DNA of 64,000 bases from Dyella sp. ASV24. Its GTDB lineage: Bacteria > Pseudomonadota > Gammaproteobacteria > Xanthomonadales > Rhodanobacteraceae. This document shows, piece after piece, positions 1 to 9,704 of the stretch. The stretch covers positions 25,582 through 89,581 of the forward strand of contig NZ_JAELTQ010000004.1 in assembly GCF_016428905.1 (NCBI RefSeq). The letters run 5' to 3'. How positions within the stretch are numbered: the first letter of the stretch is position 1; the number at the start of each line of letters is the position of its first letter. Both the position numbers and the translations under genes were made by a program. The notes under the pieces were generated by a model. The model saw only the letters and a list, made by a program, of their open reading frames with translations. It had not been told where the DNA came from and did not search any database.

Positions 1-1
1 T

Positions 2-889
2 TTCCACGCCCTGCCCTTGTTGCTGGACGTGTTCGGCTGGCGCGCACTGCTCGCACCAAGCGACCCACAACGGCGCGCCGGCACACCCTTCCTGTTCTGG
101 GTCGCCACGGTGCGCGAGGCGTGCAACCGCCTGCTTCCGGTTGCCAATATCGGCGGCGAAATCGTCGGTATCCGCCTGGTCAAATGGCGAGGGCTAGACG
201 GTGCGCCCGTAGCGGCCAGCGTCGTGATGGAAGTGCTGCTGACCCTGGTCAGCCAATACGTCTTCGTTGCTCTGGGTCTGTTGTTGCTGATCGGCATGGC
301 GGGCCACATCGGCACACTCAATTCAGTGATCTGGGCGGTGGTTGCCACGCTTCCGCTACCTATCGGCTTGATCTGGATACTGCGGCATGGCCAGATGTTC
401 TCGCGACTGGAAACGTTTGCGGAGAAGCTGCTCGGCGGCCCATCGCGTTTCACCGAACTGCTGGATGGCGCCCGTCTGGACGAAGAGGTCCGCAAGCTCT
501 ACAGCAAGCCCGCACGACTGGCCGTCGCCTGCGCATGGCAGGTAGGTGGTTTCGTGGTGGGCAGTTTCGAAAGCTGGCTGGCTTTGCAGTTGCTGGGCTT
601 CCCCATTTCCGTGTGGGACGCGATCGCCATCGAAGCAACCACCCAGGCTGTGCGCCATATCATCTTCTTCGTGCCCGCAGGCCTGGGCGTACAAGAAGGC
701 GGACTGGTGTTGTTCGGCAACATCATCGGCTTGCCTGCCGACGCGGCCATTGCCCTGTCACTGGTCAAGCGTGCCCGCGAAGTAGGTTTTGGCGTACCGG
801 CGCTATTGTCCTGGCAGTGGGCGGAGGCGCACCGCATGCATCGCCGCTGGCTCTCGCGCCGCAAGCCGAAGCTTTCCGAGACACCGTGA
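2..889 (+). CDS. HpnL-like hopanoid-associated integral membrane protein (5' truncated)
   Basis: The frame is open from base 2, so the true start lies upstream of the window; 295 residues are visible. The protein is hydrophobic with about six predicted membrane segments and the C-terminal pattern of the lysylphosphatidylglycerol-flippase-like/HpnL superfamily (FFVPAGLGVQEGG around residues 220-235, then a basic cytoplasmic tail). HpnL-type proteins are recurrent members of hopanoid clusters, but their transported substrate is unknown. It is followed after 16 nt by the ferritin-like gene, which has a good Shine-Dalgarno, so the two are probably co-transcribed. Family membership is fairly sure; the hopanoid role is inferred from the adjacent cluster. 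Confidence 0.72.
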   Translation, partial: FHALPLLLDVFGWRALLAPSDPQRRAGTPFLFWVATVREACNRLLPVANIGGEIVGIRLVKWRGLDGAPVAASVVMEVLLTLVSQYVFVALGLLLLIGMAGHIGTLNSVIWAVVATLPLPIGLIWILRHGQMFSRLETFAEKLLGGPSRFTELLDGARLDEEVRKLYSKPARLAVACAWQVGGFVVGSFESWLALQLLGFPISVWDAIAIEATTQAVRHIIFFVPAGLGVQEGGLVLFGNIIGLPADAAIALSLVKRAREVGFGVPALLSWQWAEAHRMHRRWLSRRKPKLSETP

Positions 890-905
890 ATCGATTGAGG
901 TGAGC

Positions 906-1796
906 ATGTCCCACGATGCTGTAGCCGCCGCCGACCACACCATGCGCCACTGGGCAGGCAATGAGCCGGGGCGCATCAAGACCGGCTCTGACGCCCACAA
1001 GCGTCTGTTCTGCCGGATGCTGCTGGACACGCACAACCCGTACAAGCCCGCCGTAATCGATTGGCCGACGCTGAGCGCGGACGCCCTGCATCGCATTACC
1101 TCGCTGCCGATCTGGGATATTGCGGTGCAGACCGAGGGCAAGGCCAAGCTGCGCGTCGCCACCTACACCAACACGGTGACCGACCCGCTACTGCATGAAG
1201 CACTGACCATGGATGGCGACGAAGAAGCCCGCCACAAAGTCGTGCTCAGCAAGATGGTGGCGGCCTACGGTATCGAGCTCGCGCCGGAACCGGAATACGA
1301 GGTACCGAAAGATCCCGAGTGGGGCTGGCTGGTCACCGGCTACAGCGAGTGCATCGACAGCTTTTTTGCTTTCGGCCTGTTCGAATCCGCCAAGCGCACG
1401 GGTTACTTTCCTTCTGAGCTGGTGGAAACCTTCGAACCGGTCATGCAGGAAGAGGCCCGTCACATCCTGTTCTTCGCCAATTGGGTGGCGTGGTATCGAA
1501 AACAATTGCCGTGGTGGCGACGCCCGGCGTTCGAACTGAAGGTGATGCGCGTATGGTTGTTCCTGATCTGGGAGCGCATCGGCATCGCCAAGGGTCTGGA
1601 TGGCAACGGCGAAATGCAGGACGCCAACTTCACCCTGACCGGGCACGAGCAGATCGGCCTGGACCTGAAGATCGGCGAACTGATCGACCTTTGTCTGGCG
1701 CAGGACAGCTACCGCATGGGTGGTTATGACGAACGCCTGCTGCGCCCCACTTTCGTCCCGCGCATGGCACGCCTGGCGAGGCGGTTCGTGAAATAA
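906..1796 (+). CDS. Ferritin-like diiron-domain protein next to the hopanoid genes
   Basis: 296 residues. I chose ATG 906 because GAGGTGAG at 896-903 is a good ribosome-binding site and the preceding gene ends at 889. Two EEARH motifs (residues 106-110 and 182-186), with an acidic/His helix before the first (HE at 97-98) and E160 before the second, give the four-helix carboxylate-bridged diiron pattern of the ferritin-like superfamily (oxygenase, desaturase or hydroxylase type rather than iron storage). No signal peptide is visible. It sits between HpnL and HpnA, so a redox modification of hopanoids or their precursors is possible but unproven. The specific substrate cannot be read from the sequence. 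Confidence 0.7.
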   Translation: MSHDAVAAADHTMRHWAGNEPGRIKTGSDAHKRLFCRMLLDTHNPYKPAVIDWPTLSADALHRITSLPIWDIAVQTEGKAKLRVATYTNTVTDPLLHEALTMDGDEEARHKVVLSKMVAAYGIELAPEPEYEVPKDPEWGWLVTGYSECIDSFFAFGLFESAKRTGYFPSELVETFEPVMQEEARHILFFANWVAWYRKQLPWWRRPAFELKVMRVWLFLIWERIGIAKGLDGNGEMQDANFTLTGHEQIGLDLKIGELIDLCLAQDSYRMGGYDERLLRPTFVPRMARLARRFVK

Positions 1797-1809
1797 ACCG
1801 CGGTAACAC

Positions 1810-2787
1810 TCAGCGGTGCAGACTGAACCAGGCCACCGCATCTTCCAGCGCCAGGCGCACCGGCCCCGCGGCGTAACCCAACTCCCGCTCGGCTTTGGCG
1901 CTACTGAAAAACATGCGCTTGCGCGACATGCGCACCTCTTCCACCGTGGCAATGGGCGGTTTGCCCGTGATCTTGGCCAACGCCTCCGCCACGTAGGCGA
2001 CCGGCATGACCGCACCATGCGGCAAACGCCAACGCGGCGGCGGGCGACCGACGATGTCTGCGATCTCGAACAACAAGTCGCGCAGACTGAGGTTGGTGCC
2101 ACCCAGCACGTAACGTGCACCGACCGTACCGTGCCGAAAGGCCAGCCAGTGTCCGTCGGCCACGTCGTCCACGTGCACGACATTCAACCCGGTATCGACA
2201 TACGCCGGCATGCGCCCCGCCATGGCATCGCGCACGATGCGACCGGTGGGCGTAGGCTTGATATCCCGCGGACCAATGGGCGTGGAGGGATTCACGATCA
2301 CCACCGGCAGCCCCTGCGCCGCGTACTCGCTGACGAGTTGCTCAGCCAGGAACTTGGAACGTTTGTAGTGGCCCACCATGTCCGCCAAGGACACCGAGGT
2401 CGCCTCGTCGCCGGGTGTGCCGTCCTTGGGGATGCCCAATGTCGCCACACTGCTCGTATAGACCACGCGTGGCACGCCGGCCCGCCGCGCGACATCCAGC
2501 AAGGCGCGCGTTCCTTCGACGTTGGTCTGGTACAACTCCTGCGGCCTGGGCGCCCACAGGCGGTAATCGGCGGCCACGTGGAACAAGGCATCGCAACCGT
2601 CGCAAACTCCTGCCAGCGAAGCGGCGTCGGCCAGATCGGCCTCCACCACCTCCACATCCAAACCCTGCAGGTTGCGCCGGTCGGAACCACGCCGCGCCAA
2701 CACGCGCACACGATGATCTTCGCGCAACAAGCGCCGCACCACGGCAGAGCCGACAAATCCCGTGGCGCCAGTAACCAGTGACCTCAC
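1810..2787 (-). CDS. hpnA: HpnA-type hopanoid-associated NAD(P)-dependent sugar epimerase
   Basis: 325 residues from GTG 2787. The frame stays open to an ATG at 2931, but the family begins right at the Rossmann strand, and here VTGATGFVG starts at residue 5 from the GTG. It is an extended short-chain dehydrogenase: glycine-rich TGATGFVG, an acidic end of strand 2, the active-site YKRSK (YxxxK), then a C-terminal sugar-nucleotide domain. HpnA proteins are widespread in hopanoid loci and are thought to act on the polar head sugar, though the reaction is not well established. It is transcribed against the ferritin-like gene (13-nt gap) and divergently from the squalene synthase. Confidence 0.82.
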   Translation of the reverse strand: MRSLVTGATGFVGSAVVRRLLREDHRVRVLARRGSDRRNLQGLDVEVVEADLADAASLAGVCDGCDALFHVAADYRLWAPRPQELYQTNVEGTRALLDVARRAGVPRVVYTSSVATLGIPKDGTPGDEATSVSLADMVGHYKRSKFLAEQLVSEYAAQGLPVVIVNPSTPIGPRDIKPTPTGRIVRDAMAGRMPAYVDTGLNVVHVDDVADGHWLAFRHGTVGARYVLGGTNLSLRDLLFEIADIVGRPPPRWRLPHGAVMPVAYVAEALAKITGKPPIATVEEVRMSRKRMFFSSAKAERELGYAAGPVRLALEDAVAWFSLHR

Positions 2788-3118
2788 CGGCTGGATACCA
2801 AGGTATGCCCGACCATCGCCAGCACGAACTCTGGACACATAAGTGTGCTTATCCCTGAACTCGGGGAGGAGTTGCGGTTCATTATGGACGAACCGCGCGC
2901 ACGGCGGCATCGCTCCCGTCACCGTAGCCATTTCTCGGCGCGTCGCACCAGTGCCAGGCGTTTACCCCGCCCGCTTTCCGCGGCCTTTCAAGCCGCGTGA
3001 ACGTCTCGACAAACCGAAGACATTTGCTCTGGTCAGATGGCTACGTCTCACAGGGACAGGGTGATACCATGCCGACGTTGCTGGTTTCTCTGTATGTGAA
3101 TACTAAGAAGGCCCAGGC
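2788..3118. promoter_or_regulatory. Divergent intergenic region between hpnA and squalene synthase
   Basis: This 331-nt gap must hold the promoters for both the hopanoid + operon and the leftward hpnA. The only clear signal is a Shine-Dalgarno-like AAGAAGG at 3105-3111, eight nt before ATG 3119. Weak sigma70-like boxes (TTGCTG at 3078, TACTAA at 3101, 17-nt spacing) are a low-confidence candidate promoter. The hpnA frame stays open back to 2931, but I see no convincing coding signal there. Confidence 0.35.
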
Positions 3119-4258
3119 ATGCCAATGTTCGATGCAAAACAAGCCGCTGAGGTCGCCCCGAGCAACGCCAGCGCTTATCAGGAAGCGATTCTTCCAAAGG
3201 TTTCACGGACGTTCGCGCTGACGATCCCGCAGCTGCCGCCGGCACTGCGCGACGTTGTTGCCAATGCGTACCTGCTTTGTCGCATTGCCGACACCATCGA
3301 AGACGAACCCGTTTTCACCGCCGAAGAAAAAGGTCGCTACGAGAACGCCTTCGTCAGCGCTGTCACCGGTCACGTGGACGCGCGCGCGTTTGCAGCCGAC
3401 ATCGCGCCACGCCTGTCCAACGCCACGTCGGAAAGCGAACGCGACCTGGTGTTCCGGTTGCCGCTGGTGTTGGAAGTCACCGATACCTTTAATCCCACGC
3501 AGCACGAAGCGATCGTGGAATGCCTGCGTGTCATGTCGCAAGGCATGCACGACTTCCAGCGCGTCGTCGGCCCGCAAGGCCTGGAGACACTGCGTGACAT
3601 GGACCGGTACTGCTACCACGTTGCCGGCGTGGTCGGTGAGATGCTTACCAAGCTGCTTATCGACTTCGAACCGGAGCTGGTCCCGCAGACGCGTACGCTG
3701 ATGCGCTTGGCCATTTCGTTCGGCCAAGGTCTGCAGATGACCAACATCCTCAAGGACCAGTGGGAAGATCGCAGCCATGGCGTGTGCTGGCTCCCGCGCG
3801 ATGTCTTTGCCCGTCACGGTGTGGAACTCCGCGACCTCACCGCTGGTCAGCAGGATGCCCGCTACGCCAACGCCATGATCGAACTGATCGGCGTGGCGCA
3901 CTCACACCTGTGTCGCGCGGTGGAGTACACCCTGCTCGTGCCGGCGCGCCACGCAGGCTTCCGTCGGTTCTGCCTGTGGAGCATCGGTCTTGCCGTGCTT
4001 ACGCTGCGCAATCTGCAGGATCGCCTGGACTTTTCGTCGGGCACGGAGGTGAAGGTTTCGCGCGCGGCCGTTGCCCAGACCATCGGCCTGACGCGGCTCA
4101 GCGACAAGTACGATCCAGCGGTCCGCTTTTTGTTCGGCGCAGCGGCCCGCAAACTACCACTGACACCTCTGGGGCCAGAGTGGGACGTGCCCCAGGCAAG
4201 GAACGTGGCGTGGCCATGGCGACGAGCATCGGACTTCAAGAACGCACGATCGCTATGA
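3119..4258 (+). CDS. Squalene synthase (single-enzyme type, trans-isoprenyl diphosphate synthase family)
   Basis: 379 residues. It condenses two farnesyl diphosphates head-to-head, giving squalene for the next gene. Both aspartate-rich substrate/Mg motifs are present: DTIED at 58-62 and DQWED at 213-217, with the YCYHVAGVVGEML helix at 164-176 between them. At 379 aa it is about 100 aa longer than typical HpnC or HpnD, and neither HpnE nor a second synthase-like gene is visible nearby. This suggests a eukaryote/Methylococcus-like single squalene synthase rather than the three-step HpnCDE route (inference). Its TGA overlaps the start of the cyclase gene (ATGA at 4255-4258), implying translational coupling. 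Confidence 0.83.
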   Translation: MPMFDAKQAAEVAPSNASAYQEAILPKVSRTFALTIPQLPPALRDVVANAYLLCRIADTIEDEPVFTAEEKGRYENAFVSAVTGHVDARAFAADIAPRLSNATSESERDLVFRLPLVLEVTDTFNPTQHEAIVECLRVMSQGMHDFQRVVGPQGLETLRDMDRYCYHVAGVVGEMLTKLLIDFEPELVPQTRTLMRLAISFGQGLQMTNILKDQWEDRSHGVCWLPRDVFARHGVELRDLTAGQQDARYANAMIELIGVAHSHLCRAVEYTLLVPARHAGFRRFCLWSIGLAVLTLRNLQDRLDFSSGTEVKVSRAAVAQTIGLTRLSDKYDPAVRFLFGAAARKLPLTPLGPEWDVPQARNVAWPWRRASDFKNARSL

Positions 4259-6255
4259 CGGATACGCCAGCCAGCATCGCGTCTCCCACCCTAGCCCCCT
4301 CGCGTCAACCGCAACACGAAACAGATCGTATCGACCAGGCCATCGATCGCGCACGCCGCGCGCTCATGGCCCGGCAGCGGGCTGACGGGCATTGGTGTTT
4401 CGAGTTCGAGACCGACTGCACCATTTCCTCCGAGTACATTTTGATGATGCACTTCATCGACGAGATCGATGATGTGCTTCAGGAAAAGCTGGCGCGTTAC
4501 ATCCGCCTAAAACAACGACTCGACACGCATGGCGGCTGGCCGCTGTATCACGACGGCGCGCTCGACATGTCCTGCTCCGTCAAAGCGTATTACGCCCTCA
4601 AGGCCGCCGGTGACTCACCCGATGCACCGCATATGCAGCGTGCGCGCGAAGCCATCCTCGCCCGGGGCGGCGCAGCGAAGAGCAATGTCTTCACACGCAT
4701 TCTGCTCGCCATGTTTGGCCAAGTGCCGTGGCGTGCCGCGCCGTATGTACCAGTAGAGATCATGTTGTTTCCGCGCTGGGCGCCGTTCCATCTCGACAAG
4801 GTGTCGTACTGGGCGCGCAGCACGATGGTGCCGTTGTTCATCCTGTGCTCGATGAAGGCGAAGGCGAAGAACCCGCGCAATATTGGCATTGCCGAATTGT
4901 TCGTTACGCCGCCCGACCAGGAGCGCCGCTACTTCAGCACCACCACCTTCGTCAGCAAGCTGTTCCTGGTGCTGGACAAACTGGGGCGGGCCTGCGATCC
5001 ACTGATACCAACCGCGTTGCGCCGCAAGGCCATCCAGCGCGCCGAAGCATGGTTTCTGCCGCGCATGAATGGCGAGGATGGCCTTGGCGGTATCTTCCCG
5101 CCGATGGTGAATGCACTGGAGGCCATGGATCTGCTTGGCTATGCCAAAGATGATCCGCTGCGGGCCACCTGTCTCAAGTCATTGCAAAAACTGATCGTGC
5201 ATCGCGACGACGGCACGGCATTCTGCCAGCCCTGCGTTTCACCCGTATGGGACACCGGTTGGGCCGCCTTCGCCTTGCTGCGCGCTTCGCCCGATGAAGC
5301 CACGCAAGATGCGGTGACCCGCGCCATGGAATGGCTCGCACCCTTGCAGGAACTCGAACTCAAGGGCGACTGGGCCGAACAGGCTCCGGATCTCGCGCCG
5401 GGTGGCTGGGCCTTCCAGTATGCCAATGCGTATTACCCGGATCTCGACGACACTGCCGTCGTTGCAGGCCTGCTGCACGTCGCTGTACGCGGGACGCCGC
5501 GCGAAGGCGTGTATCGCGACCGCATCGAGCGCGCCGCGGACTGGCTTATCGGCATGCAGTCCGACAATGGCGGCTTCGCAGCATTCGATCGCAACAACAC
5601 GCACTATCACATCAACGAGATCCCGTTCGCCGATCATGGCGCCATGCTGGATCCACCCACGGAAGATGTCTCCGGTCGCGTGCTGGCATTCCTCGGCGTG
5701 CTCGGCCGGCCGCAAGATAAGCCCGCCATCGGTCGCTGCCTGACGTATCTCCGTGGCGCACAGTTGCCGGATGGTTCGTACTGGGGGCGCTGGGGCACCA
5801 ATTACATCTACGGCACGTGGTCTGTACTGGCCGGCCTTGCGCTGGTCGGCGAAGACATGCAGCAGCCGTGGATTCGTCGATCCATTGATTGGCTACTCGC
5901 GACGCAGCATGCCGATGGCGGTTGGGGCGAAACCAACGACAGCTACTTCGACCCGGAATTGCGCGGCACCAATAGCGGCGTAAGCACCCCCCACAGCACC
6001 GCCTGGGCACTGCTCGGCCTATTCGCTGCGGGAGAGCACGCGTCCGATGCAGCGCGACGCGGCATTGAATGGCTGCTTGATCACCAGCAAGCGCAGGGCG
6101 AGCAGGAAGCGGACCTCTGGTACCACCCCAGCTTCAACGCACCCGGATTCCCCCGGGTGTTCTTCCTGAAGTATCACGGCTACACCGCCTACTTCCCGTT
6201 ATGGGCACTTACTCGCTACCGCCAATTGATGGCGCGCACGCGGCTGAGCCCGTGA
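4255..6255 (+). CDS. shc: Squalene-hopene cyclase
   Basis: 666 residues from ATG 4255, which overlaps the upstream stop as ATGA; an in-frame ATG at 4216 is an alternative. It cyclises squalene to hopene/hopanol at the membrane. The catalytic DxDD motif is intact (D396-L-D398-D399) and QW-type repeats (QxxxGxW variants such as RQRADGHW near residue 40 and QHADGGW near 560) occur throughout, as expected for the alpha/alpha-barrel terpene cyclases. Length is normal for the family. The stop overlaps the next start (TGATG at 6253-6257). This is the defining gene of the hopanoid operon (hpnF in some nomenclatures). Confidence 0.97.
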   Translation: MTDTPASIASPTLAPSRQPQHETDRIDQAIDRARRALMARQRADGHWCFEFETDCTISSEYILMMHFIDEIDDVLQEKLARYIRLKQRLDTHGGWPLYHDGALDMSCSVKAYYALKAAGDSPDAPHMQRAREAILARGGAAKSNVFTRILLAMFGQVPWRAAPYVPVEIMLFPRWAPFHLDKVSYWARSTMVPLFILCSMKAKAKNPRNIGIAELFVTPPDQERRYFSTTTFVSKLFLVLDKLGRACDPLIPTALRRKAIQRAEAWFLPRMNGEDGLGGIFPPMVNALEAMDLLGYAKDDPLRATCLKSLQKLIVHRDDGTAFCQPCVSPVWDTGWAAFALLRASPDEATQDAVTRAMEWLAPLQELELKGDWAEQAPDLAPGGWAFQYANAYYPDLDDTAVVAGLLHVAVRGTPREGVYRDRIERAADWLIGMQSDNGGFAAFDRNNTHYHINEIPFADHGAMLDPPTEDVSGRVLAFLGVLGRPQDKPAIGRCLTYLRGAQLPDGSYWGRWGTNYIYGTWSVLAGLALVGEDMQQPWIRRSIDWLLATQHADGGWGETNDSYFDPELRGTNSGVSTPHSTAWALLGLFAAGEHASDAARRGIEWLLDHQQAQGEQEADLWYHPSFNAPGFPRVFFLKYHGYTAYFPLWALTRYRQLMARTRLSP

Positions 6256-6989
6256 TGCCGACGACCGTGGGCATCGTGACAGCGCTGGCCGCCGAAGCGC
6301 GTACATTAACGCGCCGGTTTGTGCCCGTGCTGACAACAGCGACGCTCGACACAGGAGAGTCCCTGTACCTCTCCGGCATGGGTCAGAAGGCGGCACGCGA
6401 CGGTGCGCTGGCGCTGATCGCGGCCGGCGCCAATGCGCTTGTTTCGTTTGGCGTGGCGGGCAGTCTTGCTCCCGGCCTGCGGAGCGGCACATTGTTCTGC
6501 CCGTCCTGCGTACTCGACGAACGCAGCCTTGACTACCAGCCGGACCCGACGTGGCGCGCCTCACTCACCAACCGACTGACCGCTGCGCATCTTCCACTGG
6601 TGGAGCAAGGCAGTTTATTGAGCCTGCCTGAGCCGTTGCTTTCCGTGGAGGCGAAGGGGCTTATGCGCGAGCGCCATCAATCGCTTGCTGTAGACATGGA
6701 GAGCGCAGCCATCGCGATCGTTGCCGGTGAACACCGGATACCCTTCATTGTGCTGCGCGCGATTGTCGACGAGCGCGAGGACAACGTACCCGCCGAGCTG
6801 CAGAACAGCATCGATGCCTGGGGCCGTCCCCGCAGCCTGCGCATGCTCGCCACCCTGCTGCGCCACCCTCACCTGCTGATGGAGCTGCCCACCCTGGCTG
6901 CACGCATGGGCAAGGCGACCCGCGCCTTGCGCGCAGCGGCACAAGCAGCAGGTGCGGGACTGGGGCGCGACGCGGCCCGGTCCTGCTAA
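6255..6989 (+). CDS. hpnG: HpnG-type hopanoid-associated nucleoside phosphorylase
   Basis: 244 residues from ATG 6255, overlapping the cyclase stop by one base; an upstream in-frame ATG at 6201 would overlap shc by 55 nt and is less likely. It belongs to the PNP/UDP phosphorylase fold: N-terminal GIVTALAAEA, a central VSFGVAGSL loop, and the acidic DMESAAIA motif typical of purine nucleosidases (about residues 147-154). HpnG removes adenine from adenosylhopane to give (phospho)ribosylhopane. The partner HpnH that makes adenosylhopane is not in the window and is expected elsewhere. Confidence 0.88.
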   Translation: MPTTVGIVTALAAEARTLTRRFVPVLTTATLDTGESLYLSGMGQKAARDGALALIAAGANALVSFGVAGSLAPGLRSGTLFCPSCVLDERSLDYQPDPTWRASLTNRLTAAHLPLVEQGSLLSLPEPLLSVEAKGLMRERHQSLAVDMESAAIAIVAGEHRIPFIVLRAIVDEREDNVPAELQNSIDAWGRPRSLRMLATLLRHPHLLMELPTLAARMGKATRALRAAAQAAGAGLGRDAARSC

Positions 6990-7067
6990 TCTTCAACCAT
7001 TGTTTTCGGATGTCAGGCTTGGCCTCGACGTACGGCCGGCGGCATCGTAGTCCGGAGGTCCGACGGC

Positions 7068-9680
7068 GTGTTCAAAGCGATTCACAAAGGCCTGGTTTGG
7101 ACGGTGGACCGCAGTGGCCGACATCACTATGTCGTCCTGCTGCTGGCCGCTCTGTTTGTGGTGCTGAGTCTTTGGGGCGCATCGCGGCACCTGAGCATCG
7201 ACACCGACTCGGACCATCTCTTCTCCGACAAGCTGCCCTGGCGACAACAGAGCGCCGCTTTCGCGCGCCAGTTTCCCCAGTTCAGCGACACGCTAACCGC
7301 AGTGGTGCGCGCACCCACGCCCGAAGAAGCCCGTATTGCGGCACAGGCGCTCAACGAAAAACTGGTGGCTGACAAGGAGCACTTCCGCTCATCGTCCACG
7401 CCGGGCATCAGCCCCTTCTTCAATCGCGAAGGCTTGCTGCTGCTCCCCCAGGATGAACTGGAAAGCACACTCGACAGCATGCTGCAGGCGCAGCCCCTGC
7501 TCGGCCCGCTGGCCAAGGATCCATCCGCACGCGGCCTGTTCAACGGCATCGACCTGATGGTTGAAGGTGTGCGCCGCGGCATGGCGGATGACCTGTCCTC
7601 TTACGACTCCGCGCTTGGCAATGTCGCGCAAACCATGGAAGACGCCGCGGCCGGCAAGAACGCGCCACTGTCCTGGCAGGCCCTGCTGACGCCCGACCTG
7701 GTCAACAGCAACGGTGGGCAGGAGTTCATCCTGATCCACCCCGTGCTCGACCACACCGCACTGGAGCCGGGCCAGGCCGCTACGCAGGCCATGCTGCGAT
7801 TGGCCAATGAACTACCCGGGGTCAAGTCGGGTCGCGTGCACATCAACTACACCGGTTCAGTGCCGCTGGCGGACGAAGAGTTCGCGTCACTGACTGATCG
7901 CGCCGGCCCCATCGCCATCGGCAGTAGCCTGCTTCTGGTGTTTTGGCTGGTGCTTGCCCTGGGTAGCTGGCGGTTGATCGTGCCGGTGATCATCACCCTG
8001 GCGGTGGGCCTGATCTACACGCTGGGCTTTGCCGCCCTCGCGGTCGGTCGTCTGAACCTGGTCTCCGTGGCATTCGCCGTGCTGTTCGTCGGCCTCGCGG
8101 TGGATTTCGGCATCCAGTTTGGCGTGCGCCTGCATGCGCGCCAGTACAGCGACCGTACGTTTGACGACTCCCTGCACGAAACGGCCAATCGCGTGGTCAG
8201 CCAGGTGGGGCTCGCCGCGCTCGCCACTGCCTGCGGTTTCCTCGCGTTCGCACCGACGGACTTCACGGGTGTTGCGGAGCTCGGCATCATCGCCGGCGTG
8301 GGCATGCTGCTGGCGCTCATTTGCACGTTGACGGTGCTGCCCGCACTGCTACGCCTGCTGTCGAAAGGATCGCCGCACGCAGAAGTCGCGCTACCCGGCG
8401 GCGTCGCTGCGGATGGGTGGCTGAATCGTCATCGCAAGGTCGTGCTCATCGTCTTTTCCGTGCTTGGTGTCATCGGCATATGGTGTGCGGCCACTATTCC
8501 GTTCGATGCCAATCCGCTGCACACCAAGCGCGCGGACACCGAAGCGATGCGGACGCTCACCTCGCTGATGGACGACCCGAACACCAACCCATTCACCATG
8601 GACGTGCTCGCAAAAGACCTGCCCACAGCCAAGGCATTGAGCGAGAAGCTGGGCAAGTTGCCGGAAGTCGCCCAGGTGGTATCGGGCGTCGACTTCGTGC
8701 CGACCGGGCAAGACGACAAACTGGAGCAGCTTCAGCAGGCATCCGACCTGATGTATGCCGTACTGAATCCCGGCGAGAAAGTCGCTGCGCCCACCGCCGA
8801 CGAAATGCGGGACGCCGCCAAGAGCACCAGCGAGGGCATTGCCAGTGTTGCCGACAAGCTGCCGGCCAACTCGCCGCTGCGGCGTATCGGCAAGGCACTG
8901 GCTACGCTGGCCCACGGCAACGATCAGCAGATGGCGACGGCGAACGACGCACTGACGAAGTACCTTCCCTACACGCTCAACCAGCTCGCCGATTCGCTAT
9001 CGGCCACGCGCATCACCATGCAAAGCCTGCCGGACGACCTGCGTCGCGACTGGTTCGCACCGGATGGGCGCGTGCGCGTACAGGTAACACCCACCACCAA
9101 GGCACAGAGCACGGCCGGCCTGCGCGATTTCGTCCAGGCCGTGCAGAAGGAAGCGCCGGATGCCGCGGGTTCCGCGGTCGATACCATCAGAGCGGCCGAC
9201 ACCATCCTCATCGCGTTCCGCGAGGCGGCGATCTATGCCACTGCTGCCATTGCCATCGTGCTGATACTGGTGTTGCGCCGCGCGCGTGACGCTGGCCTGG
9301 TGCTGGCAACGCTGCTGATGTCTGCCCTGCTCACCGCGCTGCTGGCACGCTTGTTCGGCATTGCCATCAACTTTGCCAACATCATCGCGCTGCCGCTGCT
9401 CTTGGGCGTAGGCGTGTCGTTCAATGTTTACTTCGTGATGAACTGGCGCCACGGCATGCAACTTTTCTTAGGCTCACCCACAGCGCGCGCCATCCTGTTC
9501 TCCGCGCTCACCACAGGAACCGCCTTCGGCAGCTTGGCCATCGCACGCCACCCCGGTACGGCGAGCATGGGCAGCGTGCTGCTACTCAGTCTGGTGGCCG
9601 TGCTGCTATCCACCTTCGCCTTCCTTCCCGCCATGCTTTATTCAATCGGGCTGTGCAAACACCCCGTCAGCCACACTTGA
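7068..9680 (+). CDS. hpnN: HpnN hopanoid RND-family transporter
   Basis: 870 residues. The GTG start at 7068 is preceded by a strong CCGGAGGTC Shine-Dalgarno at 7052-7060. Architecture is that of MMPL/RND exporters: one N-terminal membrane helix (about 24-44), a large periplasmic domain, five clustered helices with AVDFGIQFG around residue 345, a second periplasmic domain, and a final helix bundle (GVGVSFNVYFVMNW near 785). HpnN proteins move hopanoids from the inner to the outer membrane. It lies 78 nt after hpnG and completes the biosynthesis-export operon. Confidence 0.93.
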   Translation: MFKAIHKGLVWTVDRSGRHHYVVLLLAALFVVLSLWGASRHLSIDTDSDHLFSDKLPWRQQSAAFARQFPQFSDTLTAVVRAPTPEEARIAAQALNEKLVADKEHFRSSSTPGISPFFNREGLLLLPQDELESTLDSMLQAQPLLGPLAKDPSARGLFNGIDLMVEGVRRGMADDLSSYDSALGNVAQTMEDAAAGKNAPLSWQALLTPDLVNSNGGQEFILIHPVLDHTALEPGQAATQAMLRLANELPGVKSGRVHINYTGSVPLADEEFASLTDRAGPIAIGSSLLLVFWLVLALGSWRLIVPVIITLAVGLIYTLGFAALAVGRLNLVSVAFAVLFVGLAVDFGIQFGVRLHARQYSDRTFDDSLHETANRVVSQVGLAALATACGFLAFAPTDFTGVAELGIIAGVGMLLALICTLTVLPALLRLLSKGSPHAEVALPGGVAADGWLNRHRKVVLIVFSVLGVIGIWCAATIPFDANPLHTKRADTEAMRTLTSLMDDPNTNPFTMDVLAKDLPTAKALSEKLGKLPEVAQVVSGVDFVPTGQDDKLEQLQQASDLMYAVLNPGEKVAAPTADEMRDAAKSTSEGIASVADKLPANSPLRRIGKALATLAHGNDQQMATANDALTKYLPYTLNQLADSLSATRITMQSLPDDLRRDWFAPDGRVRVQVTPTTKAQSTAGLRDFVQAVQKEAPDAAGSAVDTIRAADTILIAFREAAIYATAAIAIVLILVLRRARDAGLVLATLLMSALLTALLARLFGIAINFANIIALPLLLGVGVSFNVYFVMNWRHGMQLFLGSPTARAILFSALTTGTAFGSLAIARHPGTASMGSVLLLSLVAVLLSTFAFLPAMLYSIGLCKHPVSHT

Positions 9681-9704
9681 TCTTCATTGCTCTGGAGTCA
9701 CTGC

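Noticed and set aside
3760..4254. Extended N-terminus of the cyclase overlapping squalene synthase
   Set aside because: The ATGA overlap at 4255 gives the expected cyclase length; the upstream frame lies inside a motif-complete synthase.
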